Shown piece by piece: positions 31,820 through 38,674 of a DNA stretch of 38,674 nucleotides. Every line of letters starts with the position of its first letter. Within the stretch, counting starts at the first letter, position 1. A model generated the notes under the pieces. It was not told the DNA's origin. It ran no database searches and saw nothing but the letters and a program-made list of their open reading frames with translations. The stretch is from Peterkaempfera griseoplana. Lineage in GTDB: Bacteria; Actinomycetota; Actinomycetes; Streptomycetales; Streptomycetaceae. The stretch covers positions 1 to 38,674 of the forward strand of contig NZ_LIQR01000198.1 in NCBI RefSeq assembly GCF_001418575.1, written 5' to 3'. Both the position numbers and the translations under genes were made by a program.

Positions 31820-32749
31820 GTGCTCCGTTCCGCGATCCTCGCCGCATCCCGCTCCGCGCAGGTCCGCACCGTCGTGGAGAAGTTGCCGCCGACCCGCGCC
31901 ATCGTGGACCGCTTCGTCGCCGGTGAGCCGCTGGACGCCGCCCTCGCCGCCACCGACGAGCTGGCCGCCACCGGCCGCCGGGTCACCCTGGACCACCTGG
32001 GCGAGGACACCCGCGACGCGGCCCAGGCGGCGGGCACCGCCGCCGCGTACGAGAAGCTGCTGGCGGCGCTGAAGGACACCGGTCTGGCGGAGCACGCCGA
32101 GGTCTCGGTGAAGCTCTCCGCGGTCGGCCAGTTCCTGCCGCAGGACGGCGAGAAGGTGGCCCTGGAGAACGCCCGCCGGATCTGCGAGGCGGCGGCGGAC
32201 GCCGGTACCACGGTCACCCTGGACATGGAGGACCACACCACCACCGATTCCACCCTGGGCATCGCCCGTGAGCTGCGCGCCGACTTCCCCTGGGTCGGTG
32301 TGGTGCTCCAGGCCTACCTGCGGCGCACCGAGGCCGACTGCCGGGACTTCTCCGGCGCCGGCTCCCGGGTGCGGCTGTGCAAGGGCGCCTACCAGGAGCC
32401 GGCCTCGGTGGCGCTGCAGAAGAAGGCGGAGGTGGACCGCAACTACGTCCGCTGCCTCAAGACGCTGATGGCGGGGGAGGGCTACCCCATGGTCGCCTCC
32501 CACGACCCGCGGATGGTGAAGATCGCCGGGCAGCTGGCCGAGTGGCACGGGCGCAAGGCCGACTCCTTCGAGTACCAGATGCTCTACGGGATCCGCCCGG
32601 AGGAGCAGCTGCGGCTGGCGCGCGAGGGCGCGACCATGCGGGTCTACCTGCCGTACGGCCAGGAGTGGTACGGGTACTTCATGCGGCGGCTGGCGGAGCG
32701 CCCGGCCAACCTGACGTTCTTCCTGCGCGCCATGGCCACCCGCGGCTGA
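31820..32749 (+). CDS. Proline dehydrogenase (monofunctional)
   Basis: FAD-dependent enzyme that oxidises L-proline to P5C and passes electrons to the quinone pool. The 309-residue TIM-barrel protein has the family motifs SVKLSAVG, VTLDMEDH, RVRLCKGAYQEP, EYQMLYGIRPEEQ and the C-terminal RVYLPYGQEWYGYFMRRLAERPAN (helix 8 arginines). Length is typical of the bacterial monofunctional class (PruB/PutB). Start: GTG 31820 with GGAG 5 nt upstream; in-frame sequence further up is C-rich noncoding. It follows pruA in the same direction. Confidence 0.95.
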   Translation: MLRSAILAASRSAQVRTVVEKLPPTRAIVDRFVAGEPLDAALAATDELAATGRRVTLDHLGEDTRDAAQAAGTAAAYEKLLAALKDTGLAEHAEVSVKLSAVGQFLPQDGEKVALENARRICEAAADAGTTVTLDMEDHTTTDSTLGIARELRADFPWVGVVLQAYLRRTEADCRDFSGAGSRVRLCKGAYQEPASVALQKKAEVDRNYVRCLKTLMAGEGYPMVASHDPRMVKIAGQLAEWHGRKADSFEYQMLYGIRPEEQLRLAREGATMRVYLPYGQEWYGYFMRRLAERPANLTFFLRAMATRG

Positions 32750-32963
32750 CCGCCGCCGGTCTCCACGGCCCTTCGCCGCATCCTTGGTTCCACCGCGGCG
32801 GGGGGCCGTTCGGCATGGGCGGGGAATGGCCGGTTACCGCCGGTCCGCGGTTCTGCGCGCGAGGGCGCACGGCGGGGGATTCTCGCTAGCATGCACTTGT
32901 TCTGCACAGGTCATCCCACCCCGTGCACCCGCGCGGGACCCCTTCGCCACCCCGGAGGCAGAC

Positions 32964-33458
32964 ATGCGCAGCAGTGGATTCCGTACCCCCGCCGCCCTCG
33001 GCGTACTGGCGGTGCTCGCCGGAACGGCGCTCGCGCCGCCGGCCGCCGCCGCGGTGATCGATCCGGCCCCGATCGGCCCCAGGCAGACCTTCGTCGGCGA
33101 GGTCAACGGGACCTCCAAGGGCGCCACCGTCCAGATGGGCTGCTTCGGCCCGATCGTCCCCGGTGCGACCGGACACCCGCTGGCCGGGCAGTCCGTGGAC
33201 GTGCTGCCCGCGTCCCTCTCCACCACCGCGGACGTCGGCTACACCGGCTCGGCCGGCACCCAGGTGAACGTCTCCTTCGGCGAGGCGGTCTCCGTCAGCC
33301 TCCCGGTGGTGCTGCGTGCCTACGCGGTGAAGGCCGAGATCCCCACCTCCCTGGTGCTGCCCTGCTACGGCTCCGGCAAGGTGGTGTTCACCCCCCAGCC
33401 CACCAGCGCCGACGCCCGCTCCTCCACGGTGGTCGTCGACTACGTCGGCCAGCCCTGA
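32964..33458 (+). CDS. Small secreted protein of unknown function
   Basis: A 164-residue exported protein. Signal peptide at about 1-31 (RSSGFRTPAALGVLAVLAG, cleavage near AAAA-VID). The mature part is a beta-rich domain with exactly two cysteines (MGCFGP and LPCYGS), likely joined in a disulfide, of the immunoglobulin-like fold seen in small streptomycete secreted proteins. No catalytic motif. Start: ATG 32964 with CGGAGG 6 nt upstream. Monocistronic. Convergent with the response regulator gene. Confidence 0.82.
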   Translation: MRSSGFRTPAALGVLAVLAGTALAPPAAAAVIDPAPIGPRQTFVGEVNGTSKGATVQMGCFGPIVPGATGHPLAGQSVDVLPASLSTTADVGYTGSAGTQVNVSFGEAVSVSLPVVLRAYAVKAEIPTSLVLPCYGSGKVVFTPQPTSADARSSTVVVDYVGQP

Positions 33459-33481
33459 CCCGGCAGCCCGCGCACCGCAGC

Positions 33482-33504
33482 CCCGGGGTCGAATCGCCCC
33501 CGGG
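33482..33504. terminator. Short hairpin between convergent genes
   Basis: CCCGGGG (33482-33488) and CCCCGGG (33498-33504): 7-bp stem with a 9-nt loop, in the 64-nt gap between the secreted protein and response regulator genes. Confidence 0.6.
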
Positions 33505-33522
33505 CCCCGTGCGCCCGGCCGC

Positions 33523-34161
33523 TCAGCCGAGCAGCCCCCGCTTGTAGCCCTCGCTCACCGCCGCCGCCCGGTCCCGGACCCCCAACTTGTCGTACAGGTG
33601 CAGCAGATGGGTCTTGACGGTGGCCTCGCTGATGAACAGCTGCCGGGCCGCCTCCCGGTTGGTGGTGCCGTCCGCGACCAGCCGCAGCACCTCCAGCTCC
33701 CGGTCGGTCAGCGAACCCGCGGCCGGGGCCCGCATCCGCCCCAGCACCTTCTCGGCCGCGGACGGCGCCAGCACCGTCTGCCCCCGGTGCGCGGCCCGCA
33801 CCGCGCGGATCAGCTCCTCCCGGGGCGCGTCCTTCAGCAGATAGCCGGTGGCGCCCGCCTCCACCGCGGGCAGCACATCGGCGTCGGTGTCATAGGTGGT
33901 CAGCACCAGCACCCGCACCCGAGGAGCCCGGTCCCGGAGCAGCCGGATCGCCTCCACCCCGCCCATCCCCGGCATCCGCAGGTCCATCAGCACCACATCC
34001 ACGGCACCGTCCGAGGCGCGGGCCACCCCCTCGGCGCCGTCGGCCGCCTCGCCGACCACCTCGACGTCCGGGTCGCCGCTGAAGATGCCCCGCAGGCCGT
34101 CCCGGACGATGGGGTGGTCGTCGACGATCAGCAGCCGGATCGGCGGCTCCGGCCGGGTCAC
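33523..34161 (-). CDS. NarL/LuxR-family response regulator
   Basis: A 212-residue response regulator. Receiver domain with DD at 14-15, phospho-acceptor D60 in VVLMDLRMPGMGG, and lysine in TGYLLKDAP; LuxR helix-turn-helix SLTDRELEVLRLVADGTTNREAARQLFISEATVKTHLLHLYDKL. Start: GTG 34161 overlaps the kinase stop (GTGA). Last gene of the ABC-two-component operon. Its likely target is the operon promoter, where a palindrome is seen at 37222-37231. Confidence 0.94.
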   Translation of the reverse strand: MTRPEPPIRLLIVDDHPIVRDGLRGIFSGDPDVEVVGEAADGAEGVARASDGAVDVVLMDLRMPGMGGVEAIRLLRDRAPRVRVLVLTTYDTDADVLPAVEAGATGYLLKDAPREELIRAVRAAHRGQTVLAPSAAEKVLGRMRAPAAGSLTDRELEVLRLVADGTTNREAARQLFISEATVKTHLLHLYDKLGVRDRAAAVSEGYKRGLLG

Positions 34162-35423
34162 GCCACGACCTCCAGCACCGGCACACGCGCGCTGACCGCG
34201 GTGCCCTCCCCGGGCATGGACTCGACCTCCAGGGTGCCGCCCGCCTGGCGCAGGCGCCGGCGCATGGCGGTCATCCCGTAGCCGCCGTCCGCGCCGGACG
34301 GCCGGGGCTGCCCGGCGTCCGCGGCGGCGAAGCCGGTCCCGTCGTCGCGGACGTCCAGCACCACCACATCGGGGGTGTACGAGAGCGTCACCCCGGCCCG
34401 GGACGCCCGGGCGTGCTTGGCCACATTGGCGAGCGCCTCCTGCGCCGCCCGGAAGAGTGCCACCTCCAGCCCGGCGGGCAGCGGCACCGGCTCCCCGGTG
34501 ACCTCCACCCGGACCGCCACCCCCGAGGTCTCCGCCCAGCCGTGCGCCAGGTCCCGGACCGCCTGCGGCAGATGCGGCGCGGCGGCCAGCGGACCGGGAC
34601 GCAGTGCCTGCACCGAGCGCCGGGCCTCGGCCAGGCTGTCACGGGCCAGCCGGCGGGCCAGCTCCAGATGGCGGCGGTGCTGCTCCGGCCGGCCGGTGCT
34701 GCGGTCGGCGGCCTCCAGTTGGGTGAGGATGCCGATCAGCCCCTGCGCCAGGGTGTCGTGGATCTCGCCCGCCATCCGCCGCCGCTCGTCCAGCACCCCC
34801 GCCTCCCGTGCCTGGACCACCAGTTGGGCGTGCAACCCGGCGTTCTCCTCCAGGGTGGCCTCCAGGCGGCGGTTGGCCTCGGCGAGCTCCTCGACCATGT
34901 GGCCGCGCTGCGTACTGCGCCGCTCGGACAGCAGGCCCGCGTACATCACGCTGCCGCCGATCACCAGGTTGACCAGGATGAACACCGCGTACAGCGTCAC
35001 CATCGCGCCACTGGTGATCGCCCGGAAGCCGCCGACCTGGGTGGAGGCCATGAGCGGCACGGTGGCCGCGACACCGGCGACCTTCCAGCGGCCCGGCAGC
35101 AGATCGGCGTGCAGATAGCCGGTGAAACCGAAGAACCCGAACAGCGGACTGCGTGCCACCAGCACACCCACGACGACGATCAGCCCCGTGTAGTACAGCG
35201 CCATCACCCCGGGCCGCTCCCGCCACCCGGGGTGCAGGGTGACCAGCCACAGGATCCAGCCGCCCGCGGCCCCGGCGATCAGCGCCGTCTGCACGGTGGC
35301 CGGCGGGCCGGGGCTGTCGAAGAGGGCGGTCAGCACCACGGAGACCACAAGTCCGAAGTACGGCACGGTGTCCAGCAGCAGCGCGACGCGGCGTTCATGA
35401 CCGTTCGCGGTGGCGGTGTCCAT
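34158..35423 (-). CDS. Sensor histidine kinase of the NarL-type pair
   Basis: A 421-residue membrane kinase. About six hydrophobic segments occupy residues 15-165 without a sizeable outside domain. A coiled coil (176-212) leads to HisKA_3 with the phospho-histidine in MAGEIHDTLAQGLIG (H222). The HATPase domain shows ALANVAKHARAS (N-box) and VRDDGTGF with GYGMTAMRRRL (G-box). It sits between the ABC permease (24-nt gap) and its response regulator (4-nt overlap). ABC exporters coupled to such kinases often respond to peptide antibiotics or envelope stress. Start: ATG 35423. Confidence 0.93.
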   Translation of the reverse strand: MDTATANGHERRVALLLDTVPYFGLVVSVVLTALFDSPGPPATVQTALIAGAAGGWILWLVTLHPGWRERPGVMALYYTGLIVVVGVLVARSPLFGFFGFTGYLHADLLPGRWKVAGVAATVPLMASTQVGGFRAITSGAMVTLYAVFILVNLVIGGSVMYAGLLSERRSTQRGHMVEELAEANRRLEATLEENAGLHAQLVVQAREAGVLDERRRMAGEIHDTLAQGLIGILTQLEAADRSTGRPEQHRRHLELARRLARDSLAEARRSVQALRPGPLAAAPHLPQAVRDLAHGWAETSGVAVRVEVTGEPVPLPAGLEVALFRAAQEALANVAKHARASRAGVTLSYTPDVVVLDVRDDGTGFAAADAGQPRPSGADGGYGMTAMRRRLRQAGGTLEVESMPGEGTAVSARVPVLEVVA

Positions 35424-35447
35424 CAGGCCCCCCGATGCCCTCGCTGA

Positions 35448-36182
35448 TCACTCCCACCGGAAGAATCGCACGGCCGCCGCACCCGCCGCCAGCGCCCAGC
35501 AGGCGAGCACCGCCAGATGCTCCACCGCCGGGCCCCGGCCGGAGGCGGTGGCCGTCATCGCGCCGAGCGGTACGAACTCCCCGATCCGCACCAGGGTGTG
35601 CGGCAGCGACTGCATCGGCACATAGAGACCGGCGAAGAAGAAGTTCAGGATCATCAGCGGCACGCCCGCCGCCGAGGCGGCGCCCGCGGAGGGGGCCACC
35701 GCCGCGACCACCAGTCCCACTCCCAGCAGCGCCGCGGAGCCCAGCACCAGCGCCGCCACCGCGGCCACCGGGTGCTCCGGGGCCCTGGCGCCGAAGGCCA
35801 GGCCGCCGATCGCGACCACGCCGCCGCTGGTGACCGCCACCGACACGCAGATGACGGCCAGTTGGGCACCCAGCAGCCCGGCGACCGGCACCGGGCTCGC
35901 CGACAGCCGCCGCAGCACGCCCTTCTCCCGGAAGGTGGCGAGCGAGACCGGCAGCGCGGTCAGCGCCAGGATCGCCGGTGCGAGGACGGCCAGGGTGGGA
36001 ACGTAGACGTCGATCAGGCGCAGGCCGCCGAGGTCCTTCTGGTGCTCGCGGAAGGAGGGCAGCAGGCCGAAGAGCGTCACCAGGGCGATCGGCAGGGCCG
36101 TACCGAAGAGGATCACCGCCGGCTCGCGCAGCTGGAGCCGGAACTGGACGGCGGTGAGACGGCGCAGTGCTGTGCTGTTCAT
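35448..36182 (-). CDS. ABC-2 type transporter permease
   Basis: A 244-residue membrane protein with six segments and the ABC-2 signature FRLQLREPAVILFGTALPIALVTLFG at the N-terminus, a central long loop (LRLIDVYVPTL), and the ending AVRFFRWE. It forms the exporter with the ATPase upstream (24-nt gap). Start: ATG 36182. The gene order ATPase-permease-kinase-regulator suggests the exporter and sensor act together; substrate unknown. Confidence 0.9.
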   Translation of the reverse strand: MNSTALRRLTAVQFRLQLREPAVILFGTALPIALVTLFGLLPSFREHQKDLGGLRLIDVYVPTLAVLAPAILALTALPVSLATFREKGVLRRLSASPVPVAGLLGAQLAVICVSVAVTSGGVVAIGGLAFGARAPEHPVAAVAALVLGSAALLGVGLVVAAVAPSAGAASAAGVPLMILNFFFAGLYVPMQSLPHTLVRIGEFVPLGAMTATASGRGPAVEHLAVLACWALAAGAAAVRFFRWE

Positions 36183-36206
36183 GGTCGCTCCGGAGGTGGG
36201 TGCGGG

Positions 36207-37115
36207 TCAGCGGTCGAGGGGGCGGCCGGTCAGGGCCACGAAGGCGTCGTCCAGGGTGGCCTGCTCCACCCGCAGGCCATGGGCGATCACCTGGTGGCGG
36301 GCCAGCAGGGCGGTGACGGCGTGCACCAGGTTCCCGGTGCCGGTGACCTCCAGCTGCGTCCCGTGGTGCACCACCTGGTCCACCTCGGGCAGGTCCAGCA
36401 GCAGCCGGTCGTCCAGCGGCTCGGAGGGCCGGAACCGCAGCCGCCGGTCGGTGGAGGCCTTGGAGGTCAGACCCTCCGGGGTGTCCAGGGCCACCAGGCG
36501 GCCGGCGTCGATCACCGCGATCCGGTCGCAGAGATGCTCCGCCTCCTCCATGACATGGGTGACCAGCAGCACGGTCGTCCCCGCGTCGCGGATCCGCTCC
36601 ACCATGGCCCAGGCGTTCCGCCGGGCGTGCGGGTCCAGGCCGGTGGTGAGTTCGTCCAGCACCACCACCCGGGGGTCGCCCACCACGGCCAGTGCGAGCG
36701 CCAGCCGCTGCTGCTGCCCACCGGAGAGCCTGCCGTAGCGCCGGTCGGCGCATTCGGTCAGGCCCCACTGCTCCAGCAGCGGCGGCACCTCGACGGGCCG
36801 GGTGTAGAAGCAGGCGTAGAGCTCCGCGATCTCACGGACCGTCAGTTTCTCGGGCAGCTCGCTCTCCTGCAGCTGCACCCCCAGGACCTGCCGGACGGCG
36901 TCCCGCTCCCGGCCGGGGTTCAGGTCCAGCACGGTGACTCTGCCCCGGTCGGGGGTGCGCAGCCCGGCGACGCACTCCACCAGGGTGGTCTTGCCCGCAC
37001 CGTTGGGGCCGAGGATCCCGAAGATCTCTCCCTCGGCGACCTCGAAGGACACCTCGTCCAGCACGGCGCGACCGCCGTAGCTCTTGCCCACTGCGTCGAC
37101 CCGCACCACTGCCAT
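36207..37115 (-). CDS. ABC transporter ATP-binding protein
   Basis: A 302-residue exporter ATPase. Walker A GPNGAGKTT (36-44), signature LSGGQQQR (130-137), Walker B VVVLDEL (150-156) with leucine in place of the usual proline after DE, and the H-loop LLVTHVMEEAE. The C-terminal 80 residues are a DUF4162-type tail. First gene of the four-gene operon. Start: ATG 37115 with GGAG upstream. Confidence 0.93.
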   Translation of the reverse strand: MAVVRVDAVGKSYGGRAVLDEVSFEVAEGEIFGILGPNGAGKTTLVECVAGLRTPDRGRVTVLDLNPGRERDAVRQVLGVQLQESELPEKLTVREIAELYACFYTRPVEVPPLLEQWGLTECADRRYGRLSGGQQQRLALALAVVGDPRVVVLDELTTGLDPHARRNAWAMVERIRDAGTTVLLVTHVMEEAEHLCDRIAVIDAGRLVALDTPEGLTSKASTDRRLRFRPSEPLDDRLLLDLPEVDQVVHHGTQLEVTGTGNLVHAVTALLARHQVIAHGLRVEQATLDDAFVALTGRPLDR

Positions 37116-37221
37116 CTCCGCGACTCCTCACTGGGGGAGTCCCACGGTCCCGTACGGCGGGCACCGGCCGGATCGCCCGACCGGCCCCGTCCGGGCGGCG
37201 CTGCGGTGGAGGCAGGCATCA

Positions 37222-37231
37222 ACCGATCGGT
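37222..37231. promoter_or_regulatory. Palindrome with flanking direct repeat upstream of the ABC-two-component operon
   Basis: ACCGATCGGT is a perfect 10-bp palindrome 107 bp upstream of the ATPase ATG. CGGTGGAGG occurs at 37204-37212 and again at 37228-37236. Candidate regulator site; no known consensus matched. Confidence 0.35.
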
Positions 37232-37356
37232 GGAGGGGGGATGGGTCCGCCGACGGAGTGCGAGGCAAGGCGCTTCGTGTCTGCGGGCCTGTTCGCCCCG
37301 CCGCACCCCCTGCCGGAAGGCGGTGGGCCGCAGGGAGCACGGCGGTTGCTGCGTCG

Positions 37357-37932
37357 TCAGAAGTCGGCGGTGTCCAGCGCGAACGCGAACGGCCCGGGGA
37401 GGTCGATCGGCTTGCCGAAGGGGGCCAGGTGCACCTCGGTGTACTCGTCGCCCTCCGGCAGGCCGAAGAGGGAGACCCGGGACTCCTCGCGGTCGATGAG
37501 GAGGTAGAGGGGGATGCCGGCGCGGGCGTAGCAGTGGCGCTTGGCGATGCGGTCGCGCTCCGGCCGGGTGGAGGTGACCTCGACGACCATGGCGACGCCC
37601 TCGGGATTCATCCAGGGCGGGGCGCCGCGGAAGACGTCCAGATCCGCCGGGGCGAAGGTGGCGTCCGGGATCGCGTGGTCCCGGGGACAGAGACCGCCAC
37701 GGGAGAGCCGTAGCCCCTTGTTGCCGGCGAACCTCATGCGTGTGGCCGATCCCAGGGTGACCTGCTCGACCACCCTGCCGATGTAGTCCTCATGGTCCCC
37801 GTCCGGCGGCGGTGTCACGACGATCTCCCCCTCGATCAGCTCGGCTCGAAAGCCCTCGGGGGTCTGCAGGTCCAGGAAGCTCTCCAGGAGGATGTCCTCC
37901 TGCGTCCGCGGCTCATGTGCCATGGCGCTCAC
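37357..37932 (-). CDS. Uma2-family (DUF820) putative nuclease-fold protein
   Basis: A 191-residue protein of the Uma2/DUF820 family, with a PD-(D/E)XK restriction-endonuclease-like fold. Family patterns: RAELIEGEIVVTPPP, the acidic PDATFAPADLDV, and EVTSTRPERDRIAKRHCYARAGIPLYLLIDREE with the conserved E-x-x-S and K. These are abundant in streptomycetes and no biological role is established. Start: GTG 37932 because AAAGGGG lies 6 nt upstream; ATG 37923 (MAHEPRTQ) is the common annotated alternative. Monocistronic between the TerD gene and the ABC operon. Confidence 0.85.
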   Translation of the reverse strand: MSAMAHEPRTQEDILLESFLDLQTPEGFRAELIEGEIVVTPPPDGDHEDYIGRVVEQVTLGSATRMRFAGNKGLRLSRGGLCPRDHAIPDATFAPADLDVFRGAPPWMNPEGVAMVVEVTSTRPERDRIAKRHCYARAGIPLYLLIDREESRVSLFGLPEGDEYTEVHLAPFGKPIDLPGPFAFALDTADF

Positions 37933-37977
37933 CCCGCACCCCTTTCTCTGCTCGCGATCAAGGTAGGAGACCGGCCC

Positions 37978-38005
37978 GGCCGCTCGGCGGGAAGTCCGAG
38001 CGGCC
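37978..38005 (-). terminator. Hairpin terminator of the TerD-family gene
   Basis: GGCCGCTCGG (37978-37987) and CCGAGCGGCC (37996-38005): a perfect 10-bp stem with an 8-nt loop, about 40 nt beyond the TerD stop on the minus strand. Confidence 0.8.
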
Positions 38006-38045
38006 TCACCCGATCGTGGCACGCCGGGGCGGTCCGCGCAGGGGG

Positions 38046-38674
38046 TCAGAGCGCGGCGGCGGCGGGTTCGACCATCTTGCGGGCGGTCTTGGCGTCGGCG
38101 AAGTCGCCGAGGGCGGTCATCACCCACTCCCCGGAGAACTGCCGTACCAGCTTGCACATCAGGGCGCCGGTGGCGGCCTCGGCACCGGTGAGGTCGTAGC
38201 GGACGAGTTCCTCGCCGGTGGTGGCGTCGACCAGCCGGCAGTAGGCGTTGGCGACGTCGGTGAACTTCTGGCCGGAGAAGGAGTTGACCGTGAAGACCAG
38301 ACCGGTGACCTCGGGCGGCAGGCCCTCCAGGTGGACGGTGATCTGCTCGTCGTCGCCCGCGCCGGCGCCGGTGAGGTTGTCGCCGGAGTGCTGAATGGCG
38401 CCGTTGAAGACGGACAGCTTCATGAACCAGGCGGTCTCGATCTTCTTGCGCTGGGCGTCGAAGGCGATGCAGGAGGCGTCGAGGTCGATGTTGCGCCCGC
38501 GTCGGGCGGGCTCCCAGCCGAGGCCCATGCGGACGGCGGACAGGAACGGCCGGCCGTTCTTCACCAGGGAGACCGAGCCGCCCTTGGTCAGGCTGACCCG
38601 GCCCTTGTCCAGGGTCACCTTCGGCGGCGCGGCCGCTTCGGGAGCCGGGGCTGCGGCGGGCGGAGCCGGGGGAG
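38046..38674 (-). CDS. TerD-family protein, N-terminus outside the window
   Basis: Partial gene. The visible C-terminal domain from VTLDKGRVSLTKGGSVSLVK to DFADAKTARKMVEPAAAAL is a complete TerD domain (calcium-binding stress/tellurite-resistance family), with NIDLDASCIAFDAQ, HSGDNLTGAGAGDDEQI (acidic Ca-binding loop) and NSFSGQKFTDVANAYCRL. The frame remains open upstream of GTG 38618 through a Pro/Ala-rich segment (PAPEAAAPPK) to the window edge, so the domain most likely follows a linker or another domain. A start at GTG 38618 is not excluded. Confidence 0.88.
   Translation of the reverse strand, partial: PPAPPAAAPAPEAAAPPKVTLDKGRVSLTKGGSVSLVKNGRPFLSAVRMGLGWEPARRGRNIDLDASCIAFDAQRKKIETAWFMKLSVFNGAIQHSGDNLTGAGAGDDEQITVHLEGLPPEVTGLVFTVNSFSGQKFTDVANAYCRLVDATTGEELVRYDLTGAEAATGALMCKLVRQFSGEWVMTALGDFADAKTARKMVEPAAAAL

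Noticed and set aside
33485-33500. GGGGTCGAATCGCCCC resembling a tRNA T-arm
   Set aside because: No acceptor, D-arm or anticodon arm around it, and no CCA; it is part of a short terminator-like hairpin between convergent genes.

Overview
The window is about 38.7 kb of very GC-rich actinobacterial chromosome, almost certainly from a member of the Streptomycetaceae (Streptomyces, Kitasatospora or Streptacidiphilus). The evidence is the strong third-codon GC bias, frequent GTG starts, 4-nt start/stop overlaps, long G+C hairpins without U-tracts between operons, and typical families: an LAETG sortase substrate, DUF397, SUKH-3, DesK/NarL-type two-component pairs, Uma2, TerD and a CBM2 protein. No rRNA, tRNA, CRISPR array, insertion sequence or phage gene was seen. 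The genus is inference.

Layout. (1) 58-4833: heme A synthase (ctaA, minus), an LAETG-anchored surface protein (plus), a two-gene ABC exporter and an AraC-type regulator (minus). (2) 4885-11841: the complete suf iron-sulfur cluster operon, sufR-sufB-sufD-Rieske ferredoxin-sufC-sufS-sufU-sufT, closed by a strong hairpin. Its control region holds a perfect copy of the known streptomycete SufR site (CAAC-N6-GTTG) and, 60 bp upstream, a 14/19 match to the DmdR1/IdeR iron box. (3) 11915-15605: a membrane protein of unknown function, a DesK/NarL-type two-component pair and a divergent small membrane protein. (4) 15615-17409: a maltokinase-cap-like protein, a DUF397 gene joined to the amputated tail of an XRE/DUF5753 regulator, and an orphan SUKH-3-like gene. 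(5) 17660-22488: a secreted expansin-like/FnIII/CBM2 protein, an MFS exporter and a Tat-exported phospholipase C-family protein. (6) 22657-25628: two uncharacterised streptomycete proteins. (7) 26002-27998: an ArsR regulator and MFS exporter behind twin palindromic operators. (8) 28086-32749: proline catabolism, with a PucR-type regulator divergent from P5C dehydrogenase and proline dehydrogenase. (9) 32964-38674: a small secreted protein, an ABC transporter with its two-component system, a Uma2-family protein and a TerD-family protein that runs off the window.

How the genes work together. SufS and SufU mobilise sulfur from cysteine, SufBCD is the scaffold/ATPase complex, SufT helps mature or transfer clusters, and SufR senses cluster status and represses the operon. 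The proline block converts proline to P5C and then glutamate. The ArsR/MFS and ABC/two-component units look like self-contained ligand- or stress-induced export systems. The most testable new observations are the combined iron-box and SufR architecture, the ArsR twin operator with a predicted leaderless start, the decayed antitoxin-like locus beside an orphan SUKH immunity gene, and the repeat and hairpin content between the two proline catabolic genes.
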